Below are positions 29,837 through 40,025 of a stretch of DNA of 64,000 nucleotides, in pieces. The notes under the pieces are model-generated. The model searched no databases. It was not told the origin of the DNA and saw nothing but the letters and a program-made list of their open reading frames with translations. The translations under genes and the position numbers were made by a program. Source of the stretch: Pantoea phytobeneficialis (GTDB lineage Bacteria > Pseudomonadota > Gammaproteobacteria > Enterobacterales > Enterobacteriaceae); contig NZ_CP024636.1 of assembly GCF_009728735.1 (NCBI RefSeq), forward strand, positions 62,001-126,000, written 5' to 3'. Position 1 is the stretch's first letter. Every line of letters begins with the position of its first letter.

Positions 29837-30708
29837 TTTTCCTCCTCGTCCTCATCTACCCGGTTCGGCCCGACGCCGACGTAGTGGAACACCGCCGCCG
29901 CAAAGGTGGCAGCAAAACCCACCGCCGCCAGCGGTTTCCAGATGCCTTTCCAGAAGGTGACGGCGGAGCTGATGCTCGGGTTTTCCGGCAGGCCGTGGTA
30001 AAGCTGCGGTTTGTTGGCGTGGTGCAGCACATACATCACATGCGTACCGCCAACGCCTGCCGGGTCGTACAGCCCGGCATGGGCGTAGCCGCGTGTTTTC
30101 AGCTCCTCCACCCGTTCTCCGGCCAGGGTCTGCATATCCACTTTGCTGCCAAAATGAATTGCCCCGGTCGGGCAGGTTTTCACGCAGGCCGGTTCCTGAC
30201 CGACGGTGACACGATCGACGCACAGCGTGCATTTATACACGCGGTTGTCCTCTTTATTGAGGCGCGGCACGTCGAACGGACAACCGGCGATGCAGTAACC
30301 GCAGCCGATACATTGCTCAGACTGAAAATCAACAATACCGTTGGCGTACTGAATGATCGCCCCTTCTGAAGGACAGGCCTTCAGACAGCCAGGATCGGCG
30401 CAGTGCATGCAGCCATCTTTGCGGATCAACCACTCCAGCTTGCCGTTCTCTTCAACCTCAGAAAAACGCATCACCGTCCAGGACTTGGCGGTCAAATCCG
30501 CCGGGTTGTCATACACCCCGACGTTATGACCGATCTCGTCGCGGATGTCGTTCCATTCCGAACAGGCGACCTGACAGGCTTTGCAACCGATACAGGTGGT
30601 GACGTCGATTAACTTCGCCACCTCCTGCTGATGGTTGCGCGCCTGCGGTGGCGGCGTCACGCCGTTGGTGGCGGAGCGGCGGATAATGTCTTGCGATTGA
30701 TAAGCCAT
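29833..30708 (-). CDS. fdoH: Formate dehydrogenase-O iron-sulfur subunit
   Basis: A 291-residue ferredoxin-type protein with four [4Fe-4S] motifs ([44 protein letters not shown] and CTLCVDRV). A C-terminal membrane anchor helix is followed by the acidic tail DEDEEEK. It relays electrons from FdoG to FdoI and is exported bound to FdoG. It lies 11 bases after the fdoG stop. Confidence 0.96.
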   Translation of the reverse strand: MAYQSQDIIRRSATNGVTPPPQARNHQQEVAKLIDVTTCIGCKACQVACSEWNDIRDEIGHNVGVYDNPADLTAKSWTVMRFSEVEENGKLEWLIRKDGCMHCADPGCLKACPSEGAIIQYANGIVDFQSEQCIGCGYCIAGCPFDVPRLNKEDNRVYKCTLCVDRVTVGQEPACVKTCPTGAIHFGSKVDMQTLAGERVEELKTRGYAHAGLYDPAGVGGTHVMYVLHHANKPQLYHGLPENPSISSAVTFWKGIWKPLAAVGFAATFAAAVFHYVGVGPNRVDEDEEEK

Positions 30709-30719
30709 CTTCGTTCTCC

Positions 30720-33700
30720 TTACACCTTCTCGACGTTAACCAGAAACGCCTTAAACTCCGGCGTTTGTGTGTTGGCGTCACCGACAAACGGCGTCAGGGT
30801 ATTGGCGATAAAGCCTTTTTTCGCCACGCCCTGATAACCCCAGTGAATCGGGATACCGATGGTATCCACGGTTTTGCCATCTACCTGCAACGGACGCAGA
30901 CGTTTGGTGACCACCGCTTTGGCCTTGATATAGCCGCGATTCGAGCTGACTTTCACCGTGTCGCCCTGGGCGATGCCGAGCTTGTTCGCCAGTACTTCAC
31001 CGATCTCAACAAACTGCTCCGGTTGCGCGATGGCGTTGAGCCGCGCGTGTTTGGTCCAGAAGTGGAAATGCTCGGTGAGGCGATAGGTGGTGCCGACGTA
31101 CGGGAACTGTCCGGCGTTGCCCATCGCCGCCAGATCGTCCTTGAACACGCGTGCCGCCGGATTTGACACCACATTGGGGTGCAGTGGGTTGGTGCCAATC
31201 GGCGTCTCAAACGGTTCATAGTGTTCCGGGAACGGGCCTTCCGCCATTTTGTCGAGCGCGAACAGGCGGCCCATGCCATCGGGCTGCATGATAAACGGCC
31301 CGACGTTGCTGCCCGGGGCGGCGGTGCTGTAGTCCGGGATATCCATCCCGGCCCACTTGCTGCCATCCCATTTCAGCAACTGACGTTTGGCATCCCACGG
31401 GTTGCCTTGTGGGTCGGCGGAGGCGCGGTTGTAGAGGATGCGGCGGTTGAGCGGCCACGCCCAGCTCCAGTTCAGCGTGTTGCCAAGACCGGATGGGTCG
31501 GCGTTATCGCGTCGCGCCATCTGGTTGCCTTCCGGCGTCCAGCTCCCGGCAAAGATCCAGCAGCCGCTGCTGGTGCTGCCGTCATCTTTAAGATGCGCAA
31601 AGGTACTGAGCTGCTGGCCTTTTTTCACCAGCAGGGTGCCTTTGTCATCCATGATATCCGCCAGCGCCTTGCCGTTGCTCTCCATTGCCACCTCTTCCGA
31701 CGCCGGGTTTTCTGGCGTCAGGTAGTTCCAGGTCATGTTCAGCACCGGTTCCGGCGCGGCACCGCCTTCGCGCGCATACATCTCGCGCAGCCGCAGGTAG
31801 ATGCCCGCGAGGATTTCACCGTCGTTGCGCGCTTCACCCGGTCCATCCTGACCTTTCCAGTGCCACTGCAACCAGCGACCGGAATTGACGATTGAGCCAT
31901 TCTCCTCGGCAAAACAGGTGGAGGGCAGGCGGAATACCTCGGTCTGAATCTGTGCCGGATCAACATCGTTAAACTCGCCGTGATGCTGCCAGAAGGTCGA
32001 GGTTTCGGTGTTGAGCGGGTCGATAGTGACGAGGAATTTCAGCTTCGACAGCGAATCAATCACTTTGCGTTTGTTGGGGAACGACGCCACCGGGTTGAAG
32101 CCCTGGCACAGGTAGCCGTTCACTTTGCCCTGCGACATCATCTCGAAGTACTGCAACACGTCGTAGCCTTTGTCCCACTTCGGCAGCCAGTCAAAGCCCC
32201 AGCTATTCTCCGCCTGCGCTTTGTCGCCAAAGAAGGCTTTCATCATGCTTACGAAGAATTTCGGGTAGTTGCCCCAGTAGTTGACCTGGCCGGGCAGCGC
32301 CGGTTTTGGCGTGTTGGCGTTGAGATAGGTTTGCAGATCGGTCTGCTTCTCCGACGGCAGCGTCATATAGCCCGGCAGGCTTTGTGACAGCAGGCCAAGA
32401 TCGGTCAGCCCCTGAATATTGGAGTGGCCGCGCAGCGCATTAACGCCGCCACCTGCCATCCCCATGTTGCCAAGCAGTAGCTGAATCATCGCCATGGTGC
32501 GGATGTTCTGTGCCCCGATGGAGTGCTGGGTCCAGCCAAGGGCATACAGGAACGAGGTGGTGCGATCGCGCGCGCTGGTTTCGCCGATCAGTTCGCAGAC
32601 GTGCAGGAAATCCGCTTTTGGCGTGCCGCAAATGCGTTCGACCATCTCCGGCGTATAGCGGCTGACATGCTGCTTCAGCAGGTTCCACACGCAGCGCGGA
32701 TGGCTCAGGCTGTCGTCGCGTTTGGCGAAGCCGTCCTCGCCCAACTCGTAGTTCCAGCTGGTTTTGTCGTATTTACGGTTGTCAGCGTCATAGCCGCTGA
32801 ACAGGCCATCCTCGAAATGAAAATCTTCGCGCACAATCAGGTTGGCGTTGGTGTACGCCTGCACATATTCATGCTGAATTTTGTCGTTTTCCATCAGCCA
32901 GCGCAGCACGCCCGACAGAAAAGCGATGTCGGAGCCGGAGCGAATTGGCGTATAGAAATCTGCCACCGATGCGGTGCGCGTAAAGCGCGGATCGATGACA
33001 ATCAGTTTGGCTTTGTTGAAGATTTTGGCTTCCATCGCCCAGCGGAAACCGACCGGATGCGCTTCAGCCGCATTACCGCCCATTACCACAATCAGGTTGG
33101 CATTACGGATGTCGACCCAGTGATTGGTCATCGCACCGCGACCAAATGTTGGAGCAAGACTTGCTACCGTTGGTCCGTGTCAGACGCGTGCCTGGTTGTC
33201 GACCGCCAGCATACCGAGCGATCGGGTCATTTTCTGGGTGAGATAGCCGGTTTCATTGCTGGAAGCCGAGGCACACAGCATGCCCGTGGTCAGCCAGCGG
33301 TTGACGGTGACACCGGCGGCGTTTTGCGCCATAAAGTGGGCATCACGGTCGGCTTTCATCAACTTCGCGATACGGTCAAAAGCATCGTCCCAGCTGATGC
33401 GCTGCCATTTATCCGAACCTGGCGCGCGATATTCCGGGTAGTGCAGGCGACTGTCGCTGTGAACAAAATCCAGCAGACCTGCGCCTTTCGGGCACAACGC
33501 CCCGCGGCTGACCGGATGATCCGGATCGCCCTCAATGTGGAAGATAGTTTCTTTAGCGTTTTTTGCGCCATCGCCGAGGCTGTACATTAACAGGCCACAG
33601 CCGACGGAGCAGTAGGTGCAGGTATTACGGGTTTCGCGGGCGCGCAACAGCTTGTACTGTCGCGTTTCCGCCAGCGCCACCTCGGGGGTAAAACCGAGAA

Positions 33701-33767
33701 GGGCTGCCGTGGTCCCCGCCATACCGCCCGCGCAGATTTTGAAGAATTTTCTTCTGCTGACGTTCAT
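30720..33767 (-). CDS. fdoG: Formate dehydrogenase-O catalytic subunit, selenoprotein
   Basis: A 1015-residue molybdopterin enzyme that oxidises formate in the periplasm. The gene contains an in-frame TGA at 33182-33180 that is read as selenocysteine at residue 196, the same position as in E. coli FdoG. Flanking residues are DNQARV before it and [15 protein letters not shown] after it. The N-terminus has a twin-arginine signal ([15 protein letters not shown]) and the [4Fe-4S] site CTYCSVGCG. The ATG at 33767 was chosen because it gives Sec196 and has AAGGA nine bases upstream; an ATG eight codons earlier is possible. It is not a pseudogene, since both sides of the TGA are fully conserved. Confidence 0.97.
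33142..33173 (-). promoter_or_regulatory. SECIS hairpin of fdoG
   Basis: It starts seven bases after the Sec TGA. The minus strand folds as CCAA...UUGG at the base, GG..CC, a bulged U, then AGCAA/UUGCU around a GUC loop. A bulged U under a short GU-containing apical loop is the known SelB-binding feature of bacterial SECIS elements. Confidence 0.88.
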
Positions 33768-33914
33768 GGGAGATAATCCTTGGTTCGACATTACTCACGT
33801 TTATTATTTTTGCGGTGCACTGGCTAAGGGTTCAAAATGACCCAACTAAAAAAGCGAGTATAGCGGCTAAATATTACCACTGCTTTTGTAAGGTTGTTGT
33901 GCGAGGCGAACAAA

Positions 33915-34730
33915 GTGACACAGAAAGATCAGGCTAATGTGAGTGAGATCTCAGGCGCGCGTCAGGCGCAGGTGTGGCAGCGGCGTGATATCACTCACGC
34001 GGAGCCTGACTGGCTGGCGCAGGAAGTTCCGGTGGCGTTGGTCTACAACGGCATTTCCCATGTGGTGATGATGGCGACGCCCAATGACCTGGAGGCGTTT
34101 GCCCTTGGCTTTTCGCTCTCTGAAGGCATCATCGACACACCACAGGATATTTTTGGTCTTGATGTGGTGCCCGGCTGCAACGGCATTGAAGTGCAAATCG
34201 AACTCTCCAGCCGTCGCTTTATGGCACTGAAGGAACAACGCCGGGCGATGGCAGGCCGTACCGGCTGTGGCGTATGTGGTGTGGAGCAGCTGGATCAGAT
34301 AGGCAAACCGATTACACCGCTGCCTTTTACCCAAACCTTTGCCCTTGAGCATCTCGATGCCGGATTAGCGCGTCTGCGCGACTTCCAGCCGGTGGGTGAA
34401 TTGACCGGCTGCACTCACGCTGCTGCCTGGATGTCGCCGCAAGGTGAGCTGCGCGGCGGCTGTGAAGATGTGGGGCGTCATGTGGCGCTGGATAAGCTGC
34501 TCGGTTATCGCAGCAAGGCCGACTGGCAGCAGGGCGCGGTGCTGGTTTCCAGTCGCGCCAGTTATGAGATGGTGCAGAAGTCGGCGATGTGCGGCGTTGA
34601 AATTCTGTTCGCGGTGTCGGCGGCAACGCAGTTGGCGGTGGAGGTGGCGCAACGTAGCAACCTGACGCTGGTCGGTTTCAGTAAACCGGGCCGCGCCACC
34701 ATCTATACCCACCCCCAGCGGTTGCGCTAA
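33915..34730 (+). CDS. fdhD: Sulfurtransferase FdhD for formate dehydrogenase
   Basis: A 271-residue protein that moves sulfur from IscS to the molybdenum cofactor of formate dehydrogenase, without which FdoG is inactive. Hallmarks are [32 protein letters not shown], the CGVCG cysteine pair in [12 protein letters not shown] and [14 protein letters not shown]. The GTG at 33915 has GAGG eight bases upstream; an earlier TTG at 33894 is less likely. It is divergent from fdoG, across 147 bases. The end overlaps the convergent DeoR gene by four bases. Confidence 0.95.
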   Translation: MTQKDQANVSEISGARQAQVWQRRDITHAEPDWLAQEVPVALVYNGISHVVMMATPNDLEAFALGFSLSEGIIDTPQDIFGLDVVPGCNGIEVQIELSSRRFMALKEQRRAMAGRTGCGVCGVEQLDQIGKPITPLPFTQTFALEHLDAGLARLRDFQPVGELTGCTHAAAWMSPQGELRGGCEDVGRHVALDKLLGYRSKADWQQGAVLVSSRASYEMVQKSAMCGVEILFAVSAATQLAVEVAQRSNLTLVGFSKPGRATIYTHPQRLR

Positions 34731-35503
34731 ACCACCTGAACCTGCGCCAGCGCCTGTTGCAGCGCGCTGAGCGCACCGGGTTTCGCCTGACCCGCATCGC
34801 AAATCAGCAGATCAATTCCGGCAATCGGGGCGTATTGGGTACGGCTCACCACGCCCAGTTTGCTGTGATCCGCCAGCAGGATGGTGCGGCTGGCCTGCTG
34901 CACCATGGCGCGCGCAATCGCGGCTTCATGCGGGTGAAAGCTGGTGGCTCCGTGTTTGGCCTCAATGCCCACCGGTGACAACAGCGCCACATCGGCCCGA
35001 TAGCGATAAATCTCGCCCACCGTTATTTCCCCGCGCGTCTGTTGTGCCCCGGCAGACATCATGCCGCCCAGCAAAATCACCTGATTATTCAGCGGCTCAT
35101 GTTCTTCCGATGCGCTGAGCGCCAGCGCGGCTTGCAGGCTGTTGGTGATGATAGTCAGCCCGGACATGGTGCGCAGTTCTTCGGCCAGCAGGGTGGTGGT
35201 GGTGCCAGAATCGAGGAATAACGTCTGGCCGGGTTGCAGATGTTGTGCCGCAGCCACGGCAATGGCGCGTTTCTCCTTCGCCTGTGCGCTGCGACGTACG
35301 CGTAGCGGCGCTTCCGGCTGGCTGTCGACCGCGACTAAACCACCGTGGACACGCCGTGCCACACCCTGCGCTTCCAGCTCGATAATATCTCGCCGCGCCG
35401 TTTCCCGCGAAATGCCCAGCTCTTTGATGACGCGTTCGGTACTGACCTGATGATGTGTCGTCAGCAGCGCGCGAATGCGATGTAAACGGGTTTCCTGCAA
35501 CAT
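34727..35503 (-). CDS. DeoR-family transcriptional regulator
   Basis: A 258-residue repressor with an N-terminal HTH ([31 protein letters not shown]) and a C-terminal sugar-phosphate-isomerase-like effector domain ([22 protein letters not shown]). It is close in form to GlpR/AgaR-type regulators. It is divergent from the class III aminotransferase gene, and the tandem 18-bp repeat in between is the likely operator. Control of a transaminase rather than a sugar gene is unusual for this family. Confidence 0.85.
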   Translation of the reverse strand: MLQETRLHRIRALLTTHHQVSTERVIKELGISRETARRDIIELEAQGVARRVHGGLVAVDSQPEAPLRVRRSAQAKEKRAIAVAAAQHLQPGQTLFLDSGTTTTLLAEELRTMSGLTIITNSLQAALALSASEEHEPLNNQVILLGGMMSAGAQQTRGEITVGEIYRYRADVALLSPVGIEAKHGATSFHPHEAAIARAMVQQASRTILLADHSKLGVVSRTQYAPIAGIDLLICDAGQAKPGALSALQQALAQVQVV

Positions 35504-35567
35504 GACATTTCCCTGTAGCGAGTTCAGCGTGGGCCTAAGATTACCTGAGCTTCATCATTCCGTCATG

Positions 35568-35603
35568 TGTATTTAGTTGTATTTGTGTATTTGGTTGCAT
35601 TTG
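35568..35603. promoter_or_regulatory. Tandem 18-bp direct repeat, probable DeoR operator
   Basis: Two adjacent copies, TGTATTTAGTTGTATTTG and TGTATTTGGTTGCATTTG, match at 16 of 18 positions. They lie 65 bases from the DeoR start and 74 bases from the aminotransferase ATG. Tandem T-rich repeats are typical of DeoR-family operators. Confidence 0.6.
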
Positions 35604-35676
35604 TCGTAAAAACCGGCATGATATCAGCAGACGGTTATTACGCATGCACCCCTTTCACCTCGCAACGGGAGTTATC

Positions 35677-37017
35677 ATGGCTACACGTTCCACCATCATG
35701 GATACCAACAGTTTTCGTGCTGAGCACGCCGACGGTCTGGACGCCGATACGCGCAAACTGACCGATAAACGCAGCAAAGTGCTGGGCGAGTCGTATCGCC
35801 TGTTCTACCGTAAGCCGGTGCATCTGGTGCGCGGTGAAGGGCAGTATCTGTGGGATGCCGCAGGTAACAAATATCTGGACGTGTATAACAACGTGGCGAG
35901 TATCGGTCATTGTCATCCGGCGGTGATTGAGGCGGTGAATCAGCAGATGAAGATGCTGAACACCCATACCCGTTATCTGCACGAACGTATTCTGGATTAC
36001 AGCGAAGAACTGCTGGCGACCACACCGGATGCCATCGACCGTGCGATGTATATGTGTACCGGTTCTGAGGCCAATGACCTGGCGATTCGCGTGGCGCGCG
36101 CCTTTAGCGGCGGTACCGGGATTATCGTGTCGCAGGAGGCTTACCACGGCACCAGCGACCTGACGTCCGGCGCTTCTCCGGCATTGGGCACCGGTCAGCC
36201 GCTGGCACCGACGACGCGTCTGGTGCCGCCACCGGATCATTACCGCGTTAATGCGCCGGATCTGGGCGAGTGGTTTGCCAATGAAATCCAGAAGCAGATC
36301 GATGACATGAAGGCGCACGGTATCAAGTTCGCCGGTTTCCTCGCCGACTCAATTTTCTCCTCTGATGGCGTACTGCCGAACCCGCCGGGCTTCCTGCAAA
36401 AAGCGGTGGATGTGGTGCATGCCAACGGCGGTATCTTTATTGCTGACGAAGTGCAGCCGGGCTTTGCTCGTACCGGGGATGCCTTCTGGGGCTTCGCCCG
36501 TCATGGGGTGGTACCGGATGTGGTCACCACCGGCAAGCCGATGGGTAACGGAATTCCGGTCTCTGGCCTGCTGGCGAAAAGCGATGTGCTGGCAGCGTTC
36601 AGCGACGAGATCCCTTACTTCAACACCTTCGGTGGCAACCCGGTAGCGATGGCGGCCGCGCAGGCGGTGCTCAAGGTGATCAAAGAAGAGGGCTTGCAGG
36701 AACACAGCCGCGTGGTGGGGGCGAAATTGCAGGCCGAGCTGGCGAAACTGATGGCAAGGCACGAGGCGATTGGCGATGTGCGTGGTGCGGGTCTGTTTAT
36801 TGGTTTTGAACTGGTCTCCGATCGCAGCAGCAAAACGCCGGATAAAGCGCTGGCACTGGATTTAATCGAGAAGCTGCGTGATCACCATGTGCTGACGTCG
36901 GTGGCTGGCCCGTACGGTAACGTATTGAAATTGCGTCCGCCGTTGGCGTTCCAGGAAAGTGATATCGACTGGCTGGTCGGTGCGCTGGATAAATCGCTGA
37001 CCGAGTTGGGTCGGTAA
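35677..37017 (+). CDS. Class III PLP-dependent aminotransferase
   Basis: A 446-residue transaminase of the 4-aminobutyrate/ornithine/AGXT2 group. Key parts: GQYLWDAAGNKYLDVYNNVASIGHCHP substrate region, CTGSEANDLAIR cofactor-phosphate site, EVQPGFARTGDAFWGF with the PLP aspartate near IADEV, and the PLP lysine in VTTGKPMGNGIPVSG. The amino donor cannot be deduced. The ATG at 35677 has GGGAG five bases upstream. It stands alone, opposite a DeoR regulator, which probably represses it. Confidence 0.88.
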   Translation: MATRSTIMDTNSFRAEHADGLDADTRKLTDKRSKVLGESYRLFYRKPVHLVRGEGQYLWDAAGNKYLDVYNNVASIGHCHPAVIEAVNQQMKMLNTHTRYLHERILDYSEELLATTPDAIDRAMYMCTGSEANDLAIRVARAFSGGTGIIVSQEAYHGTSDLTSGASPALGTGQPLAPTTRLVPPPDHYRVNAPDLGEWFANEIQKQIDDMKAHGIKFAGFLADSIFSSDGVLPNPPGFLQKAVDVVHANGGIFIADEVQPGFARTGDAFWGFARHGVVPDVVTTGKPMGNGIPVSGLLAKSDVLAAFSDEIPYFNTFGGNPVAMAAAQAVLKVIKEEGLQEHSRVVGAKLQAELAKLMARHEAIGDVRGAGLFIGFELVSDRSSKTPDKALALDLIEKLRDHHVLTSVAGPYGNVLKLRPPLAFQESDIDWLVGALDKSLTELGR

Positions 37018-37030
37018 AAAGTTCCCCTTT

Positions 37031-37058
37031 GTAGCGGTGCGATTGATCGCGCCGCTAC
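37031..37058. repeat. Single REP palindrome
   Basis: One compact unit, GTAGCGGTGCGATTGATCGC followed by GCCGCTAC, 14 bases after the aminotransferase stop. The two halves abut rather than flanking a spacer. Confidence 0.75.
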
Positions 37059-37103
37059 GCCAAATTCCTCAAATCCTTATCATTACTAAGGCATTGATAA
37101 CCC

Positions 37104-37136
37104 TTTTCCGGATCATGAATTTAACTATAATGATCC
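37104..37136 (+). promoter_or_regulatory. sodA promoter with overlapping inverted repeat
   Basis: A TATAAT at 37126-37131 is preceded by a weak TTTTCC -35 at 37104-37109. An inverted repeat, GGATCAT (37110-37116) and ATGATCC (37130-37136), spans the -10 and could bind a regulator. E. coli sodA is under Fur, ArcA and SoxRS control; which of these binds here is not clear. Confidence 0.5.
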
Positions 37137-37197
37137 AACTGCTTACGCGGCACGCCAGCGAGGTCGTGCTGCTCAAACACTAATGGAGAGGAAGAAC

Positions 37198-37824
37198 ATG
37201 AGTTATTCACTGCCATCCCTGCCTTACGATTACGACGCACTGGAACCGCATTTCGACAAGCAGACGATGGAAATCCATCACTCTAAACACCACCAGGCCT
37301 ACGTGAACAACGCCAATGCGGCGCTGGAATCACTGAAAGGTACAGAATTCGACGGTATTCCGGTTGAAGAGCTGATCGCTAAACTGGACAAACTGCCAGC
37401 AGACAAAAAAGGCCCGCTGCGTAACAACGCCGGTGGTCACGCGAACCACAGCCTGTTCTGGAAAGGTCTGAAAATCGGCACCACCCTCCAGGGTGAACTG
37501 AAAGCTGCAATTGAGAAAGATTTCGGCAGCGTTGAAAAATTCCAGGAAGAGTTTGAGAAAGCCGCTACCACCCGTTTTGGCTCTGGCTGGGCGTGGCTGG
37601 TGAAAAAAGGTGACAAACTGGCTGTGGTTTCTACCGCTAACCAGGACAGCCCGCTGATGGGCGAAGCGATCTCTGGCGCTTCTGGCTTCCCGATCATTGG
37701 TCTGGATGTGTGGGAACACGCTTACTACCTGAAGTATCAGAACAAACGTCCTGATTACATCAAAGCATTCTGGAACGTCGTGAACTGGGACGAAGCTGCT
37801 GCGCGTTTCGCCTCTGCTAAGTAA
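37198..37824 (+). CDS. sodA: Superoxide dismutase, Mn type
   Basis: A 208-residue cytoplasmic enzyme (E. coli 206) that dismutates superoxide. Metal ligands are His27 (MEIHHSKHH), His84 ([10 protein letters not shown]), Asp170 and His174 ([10 protein letters not shown]). The segment [19 protein letters not shown] is of the manganese type. The ATG at 37198 has a strong GAGAGGA; an in-frame start five codons upstream is rejected. Followed by its own terminator. Confidence 0.97.
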   Translation: MSYSLPSLPYDYDALEPHFDKQTMEIHHSKHHQAYVNNANAALESLKGTEFDGIPVEELIAKLDKLPADKKGPLRNNAGGHANHSLFWKGLKIGTTLQGELKAAIEKDFGSVEKFQEEFEKAATTRFGSGWAWLVKKGDKLAVVSTANQDSPLMGEAISGASGFPIIGLDVWEHAYYLKYQNKRPDYIKAFWNVVNWDEAAARFASAK

Positions 37825-37848
37825 GTCATCGCCATTCTGAATGACATC

Positions 37849-37878
37849 AACCGGTGGACAGGTTCCGCCGGTTTTTTT
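37849..37878 (+). terminator. Rho-independent terminator of sodA
   Basis: A nine-pair stem, AACCGGTGG with CCGCCGGTT (one U-G pair), a seven-base loop and a run of seven T. Confidence 0.9.
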
Positions 37879-38000
37879 AAACCATTTCTAAACAAACCAC
37901 CTATTCTCGCCAGCTAAACCCTCAGCCGCTAACTTATTAACCTGTCGTTGATAATTTGGGGCATATAGTCGCGTCAGTTTTTCTCGACGAAATAATAATT

Positions 38001-38969
38001 ATGTCCATGATAACCACTTCTGCGGCGAATAATGATTCGTCTACATCGCTGTTTTTTCAGTTAGTCACTGGAAAGTTTGTGCCAAATAAATTGTGGCACA
38101 GCAAAAGTTTCCGGTTTAAATTTGCTTTAAGATCGCTTGTTTATCCTGTTACGACTCACCGTTACCTGAATCAACTGGCCGCGCTGCCACAGCTGCCGCA
38201 AATGTTGACGGTACAAGGCTTGCTGCCTGCCAAACTGCATCGCCCTTATCTGCGGGCTGGTTTTAGCGTGGCGCAGCGCGCCCAGGCAATTCTTGACCAT
38301 TACCACCTGATGGCTGCGCTGGAAAATACCACCCTGCGTCAGTTGCTGCAAAGTCCGGGTGATAATTTGCTGGCCAGCTTTAAAGGTAAAAATGACGAAT
38401 CATTCGTGATTCACTGCTGTCCGGGCCGTTTTGACCGTGAAGGCGAGATTACGCTGGAATTACGCTATGAAGAGAAATTAATCGCCTCATTGTCTTTCTC
38501 TATTTTTAATGAGAACCAACAAAGAAGCTTATTAATTGGCGGGTTGCAGGGGCCACGAAAACATATTTCTAATGATGTAATTCGTGATGCTACTAAATCT
38601 GCCCAGGGTTTATTTCCAAAACGTCTGTTGATGGAAGTGGTATTTATTCTGGCGCAACAATGCGGCGTGCAGGCGATTAGCGCGGTGGGAGATACCACCC
38701 ACGTATTTCGCAGTCTGCGCTACCGACGCAGCAAAGGCGACCACTTCTTTGCCAGCTACAGTGAATTCTGGCAGTCATTAGGCGGAGAAGCGCGGGCGGA
38801 TGGCGTATTTACGTTGCCGTTACAGATGGCGCGTAAATCACTGGATGAGATTGCCAGCAAGAAGCGTGCGGAGTATCGCCGTCGTTATGAATTGCTGGAT
38901 AATCTGGCGCAGCAGGTGTTACAGGCGGCGGGTGTGACAGAGGTACGCGACGTATCGCACGCCGCGTAA
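38001..38969 (+). CDS. VirK/YbjX family protein (DUF535)
   Basis: A 322-residue protein with the DUF535 pattern: LRAGFSVAQRAQAILDHY, LRYEEKLIASLSFS, IGGLQGPRKHIS and GDTTHVFRSLRYRRSKGDHFFASYSEFW. Relatives include Shigella VirK and E. coli YbjX, linked to virulence-protein export and outer-membrane or peptide-stress traits, but no biochemical role is settled. The start is uncertain: ATG at 38001 or 38007, and neither has a clear Shine-Dalgarno. The gene has AT-richer stretches than its neighbours. Confidence 0.8.
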   Translation: MSMITTSAANNDSSTSLFFQLVTGKFVPNKLWHSKSFRFKFALRSLVYPVTTHRYLNQLAALPQLPQMLTVQGLLPAKLHRPYLRAGFSVAQRAQAILDHYHLMAALENTTLRQLLQSPGDNLLASFKGKNDESFVIHCCPGRFDREGEITLELRYEEKLIASLSFSIFNENQQRSLLIGGLQGPRKHISNDVIRDATKSAQGLFPKRLLMEVVFILAQQCGVQAISAVGDTTHVFRSLRYRRSKGDHFFASYSEFWQSLGGEARADGVFTLPLQMARKSLDEIASKKRAEYRRRYELLDNLAQQVLQAAGVTEVRDVSHAA

Positions 38970-38973
38970 GGAA

Positions 38974-39336
38974 TCAGAACGGCTGCTTCGCGTAGCCGGT
39001 CATCACCGTCAGACCCATTTCACGTCCCAGCGCGGTCATTGGGTGTACCACCACCAGGCCGCGCACGCTTTTCTTCAGCGCACCCATATTCGCCTGCTCT
39101 TTTTTGGTGATCTCACGGCTGAACGGCAGCTTTTGCAGCTGTTGCGCCTCTTTACTCAGCTTCTCGTCACGCACATTGCGCAGACGTTCAATCTCCACCA
39201 CCAGTGCCTCTTTCTCTTTCAGCAGTACGCCGAGTTTTTCGGCATCACCGGCTTCCAGCAGCTGGGGTTCTTTACGGTTCAGGGCATCCAGCTGATCGCT
39301 CAGGCGTTTGATCTCAGCTTTTTCTTGTTCTTTCAT
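38974..39336 (-). CDS. yibL: Ribosome-associated protein YibL
   Basis: A 120-residue protein, the same length as E. coli YibL (DUF2810). The first 55 residues form a charged coiled coil ([16 protein letters not shown], then [16 protein letters not shown]). The C-terminal half is strongly conserved ([32 protein letters not shown]). It co-fractionates with ribosomes in E. coli; its function is not known. It lies downstream of mtlR as in E. coli. Confidence 0.93.
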   Translation of the reverse strand: MKEQEKAEIKRLSDQLDALNRKEPQLLEAGDAEKLGVLLKEKEALVVEIERLRNVRDEKLSKEAQQLQKLPFSREITKKEQANMGALKKSVRGLVVVHPMTALGREMGLTVMTGYAKQPF

Positions 39337-39407
39337 CGGGGAAACTCGTTAAGGAAAACAGGGAAAGGATACACCAAATCAGCACGGCTGTGCACCGCGC
39401 TGACTGT

Positions 39408-39425
39408 GCGCGATAAATCGCGCAA
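39408..39425. repeat. Partial REP unit
   Basis: Only the core palindrome GCGCGATAAATCGCGCA is present, without the CCGCTAC arm or a partner unit, between yibL and mtlR. Confidence 0.55.
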
Positions 39426-39434
39426 GGTTTTAGC

Positions 39435-39980
39435 TCAGACGGCGGGCTTTTTAAATGCCTGCTTGTGAGAAATGCGGGAAATCAGTTCAGTGAGCGACAG
39501 TACCATCGTCGAACGTACCATCTGCAAATAGCGCTGTTGTTGCATGGCGCGCAGTTCGTCGTCGTCACGGGTAAAGTCGGGTTTTGGCGGCCAGGCGGCG
39601 ACGCAGTGCAACTCGCTAAAAGGGCCGAGAATCTCATCGTCGGTGAACCGGTACTCAAAGGTGTCGTGGTTCAACTCTTCACGCAGTGCCAGCAACAGCT
39701 CACAATCTTCATATTCATGGCGATTGATCACGCCAAGACCGTAGATCAGTTTCAGCCGAACCGACATCTCGCCGAGCGGGCCGTTGCCCAGCAGCAACGG
39801 CTCCACGGCGTATTTGACGGCGTAATCATCCTTACGGAAAACCTGCAAAACCAGCAGGTTAACCGCTTCGGTCAACAGCTCAACGGCGGCGATCAGGAAG
39901 CTTCTCACCGAACGACCGGCGTTCAGGCGCTCAAGCACCCGGTTTTCAAAAGCTTGCTTCTCTTCCATTATTGCCTGCAT
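39435..39980 (-). CDS. mtlR: Mannitol operon repressor MtlR
   Basis: A 181-residue all-helical protein (E. coli 195, with a shorter N-terminus here). Highly conserved core: FENRVLERLNAGRSVRSFLI, QVFRKDDYAVKYAVEPLLLG and TDDEILGPFSELHCVAAWPP, ending VRSTMVLSLTELISRIS. It represses mtlADR but has no recognised DNA-binding motif. Third gene of the mannitol operon, 45 bases after mtlD. Confidence 0.93.
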   Translation of the reverse strand: MQAIMEEKQAFENRVLERLNAGRSVRSFLIAAVELLTEAVNLLVLQVFRKDDYAVKYAVEPLLLGNGPLGEMSVRLKLIYGLGVINRHEYEDCELLLALREELNHDTFEYRFTDDEILGPFSELHCVAAWPPKPDFTRDDDELRAMQQQRYLQMVRSTMVLSLTELISRISHKQAFKKPAV

Positions 39981-40025
39981 CGTTCAGCTACCGCCGTCTG
40001 GCGTGATGAGTCTAAGTGGCGCGCA

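Noticed and set aside
32523..33590. 355-codon ORF antisense to fdoG
   Set aside because: It is a shadow of the fdoG coding frame; low-complexity translation with no family resemblance.
30720..33791. fdoG read as two separate ORFs or a nonsense-interrupted pseudogene
   Set aside because: The interrupting TGA is at the exact Sec196 position of FdoG, followed by a SECIS hairpin, and selA, selB and selC are present.
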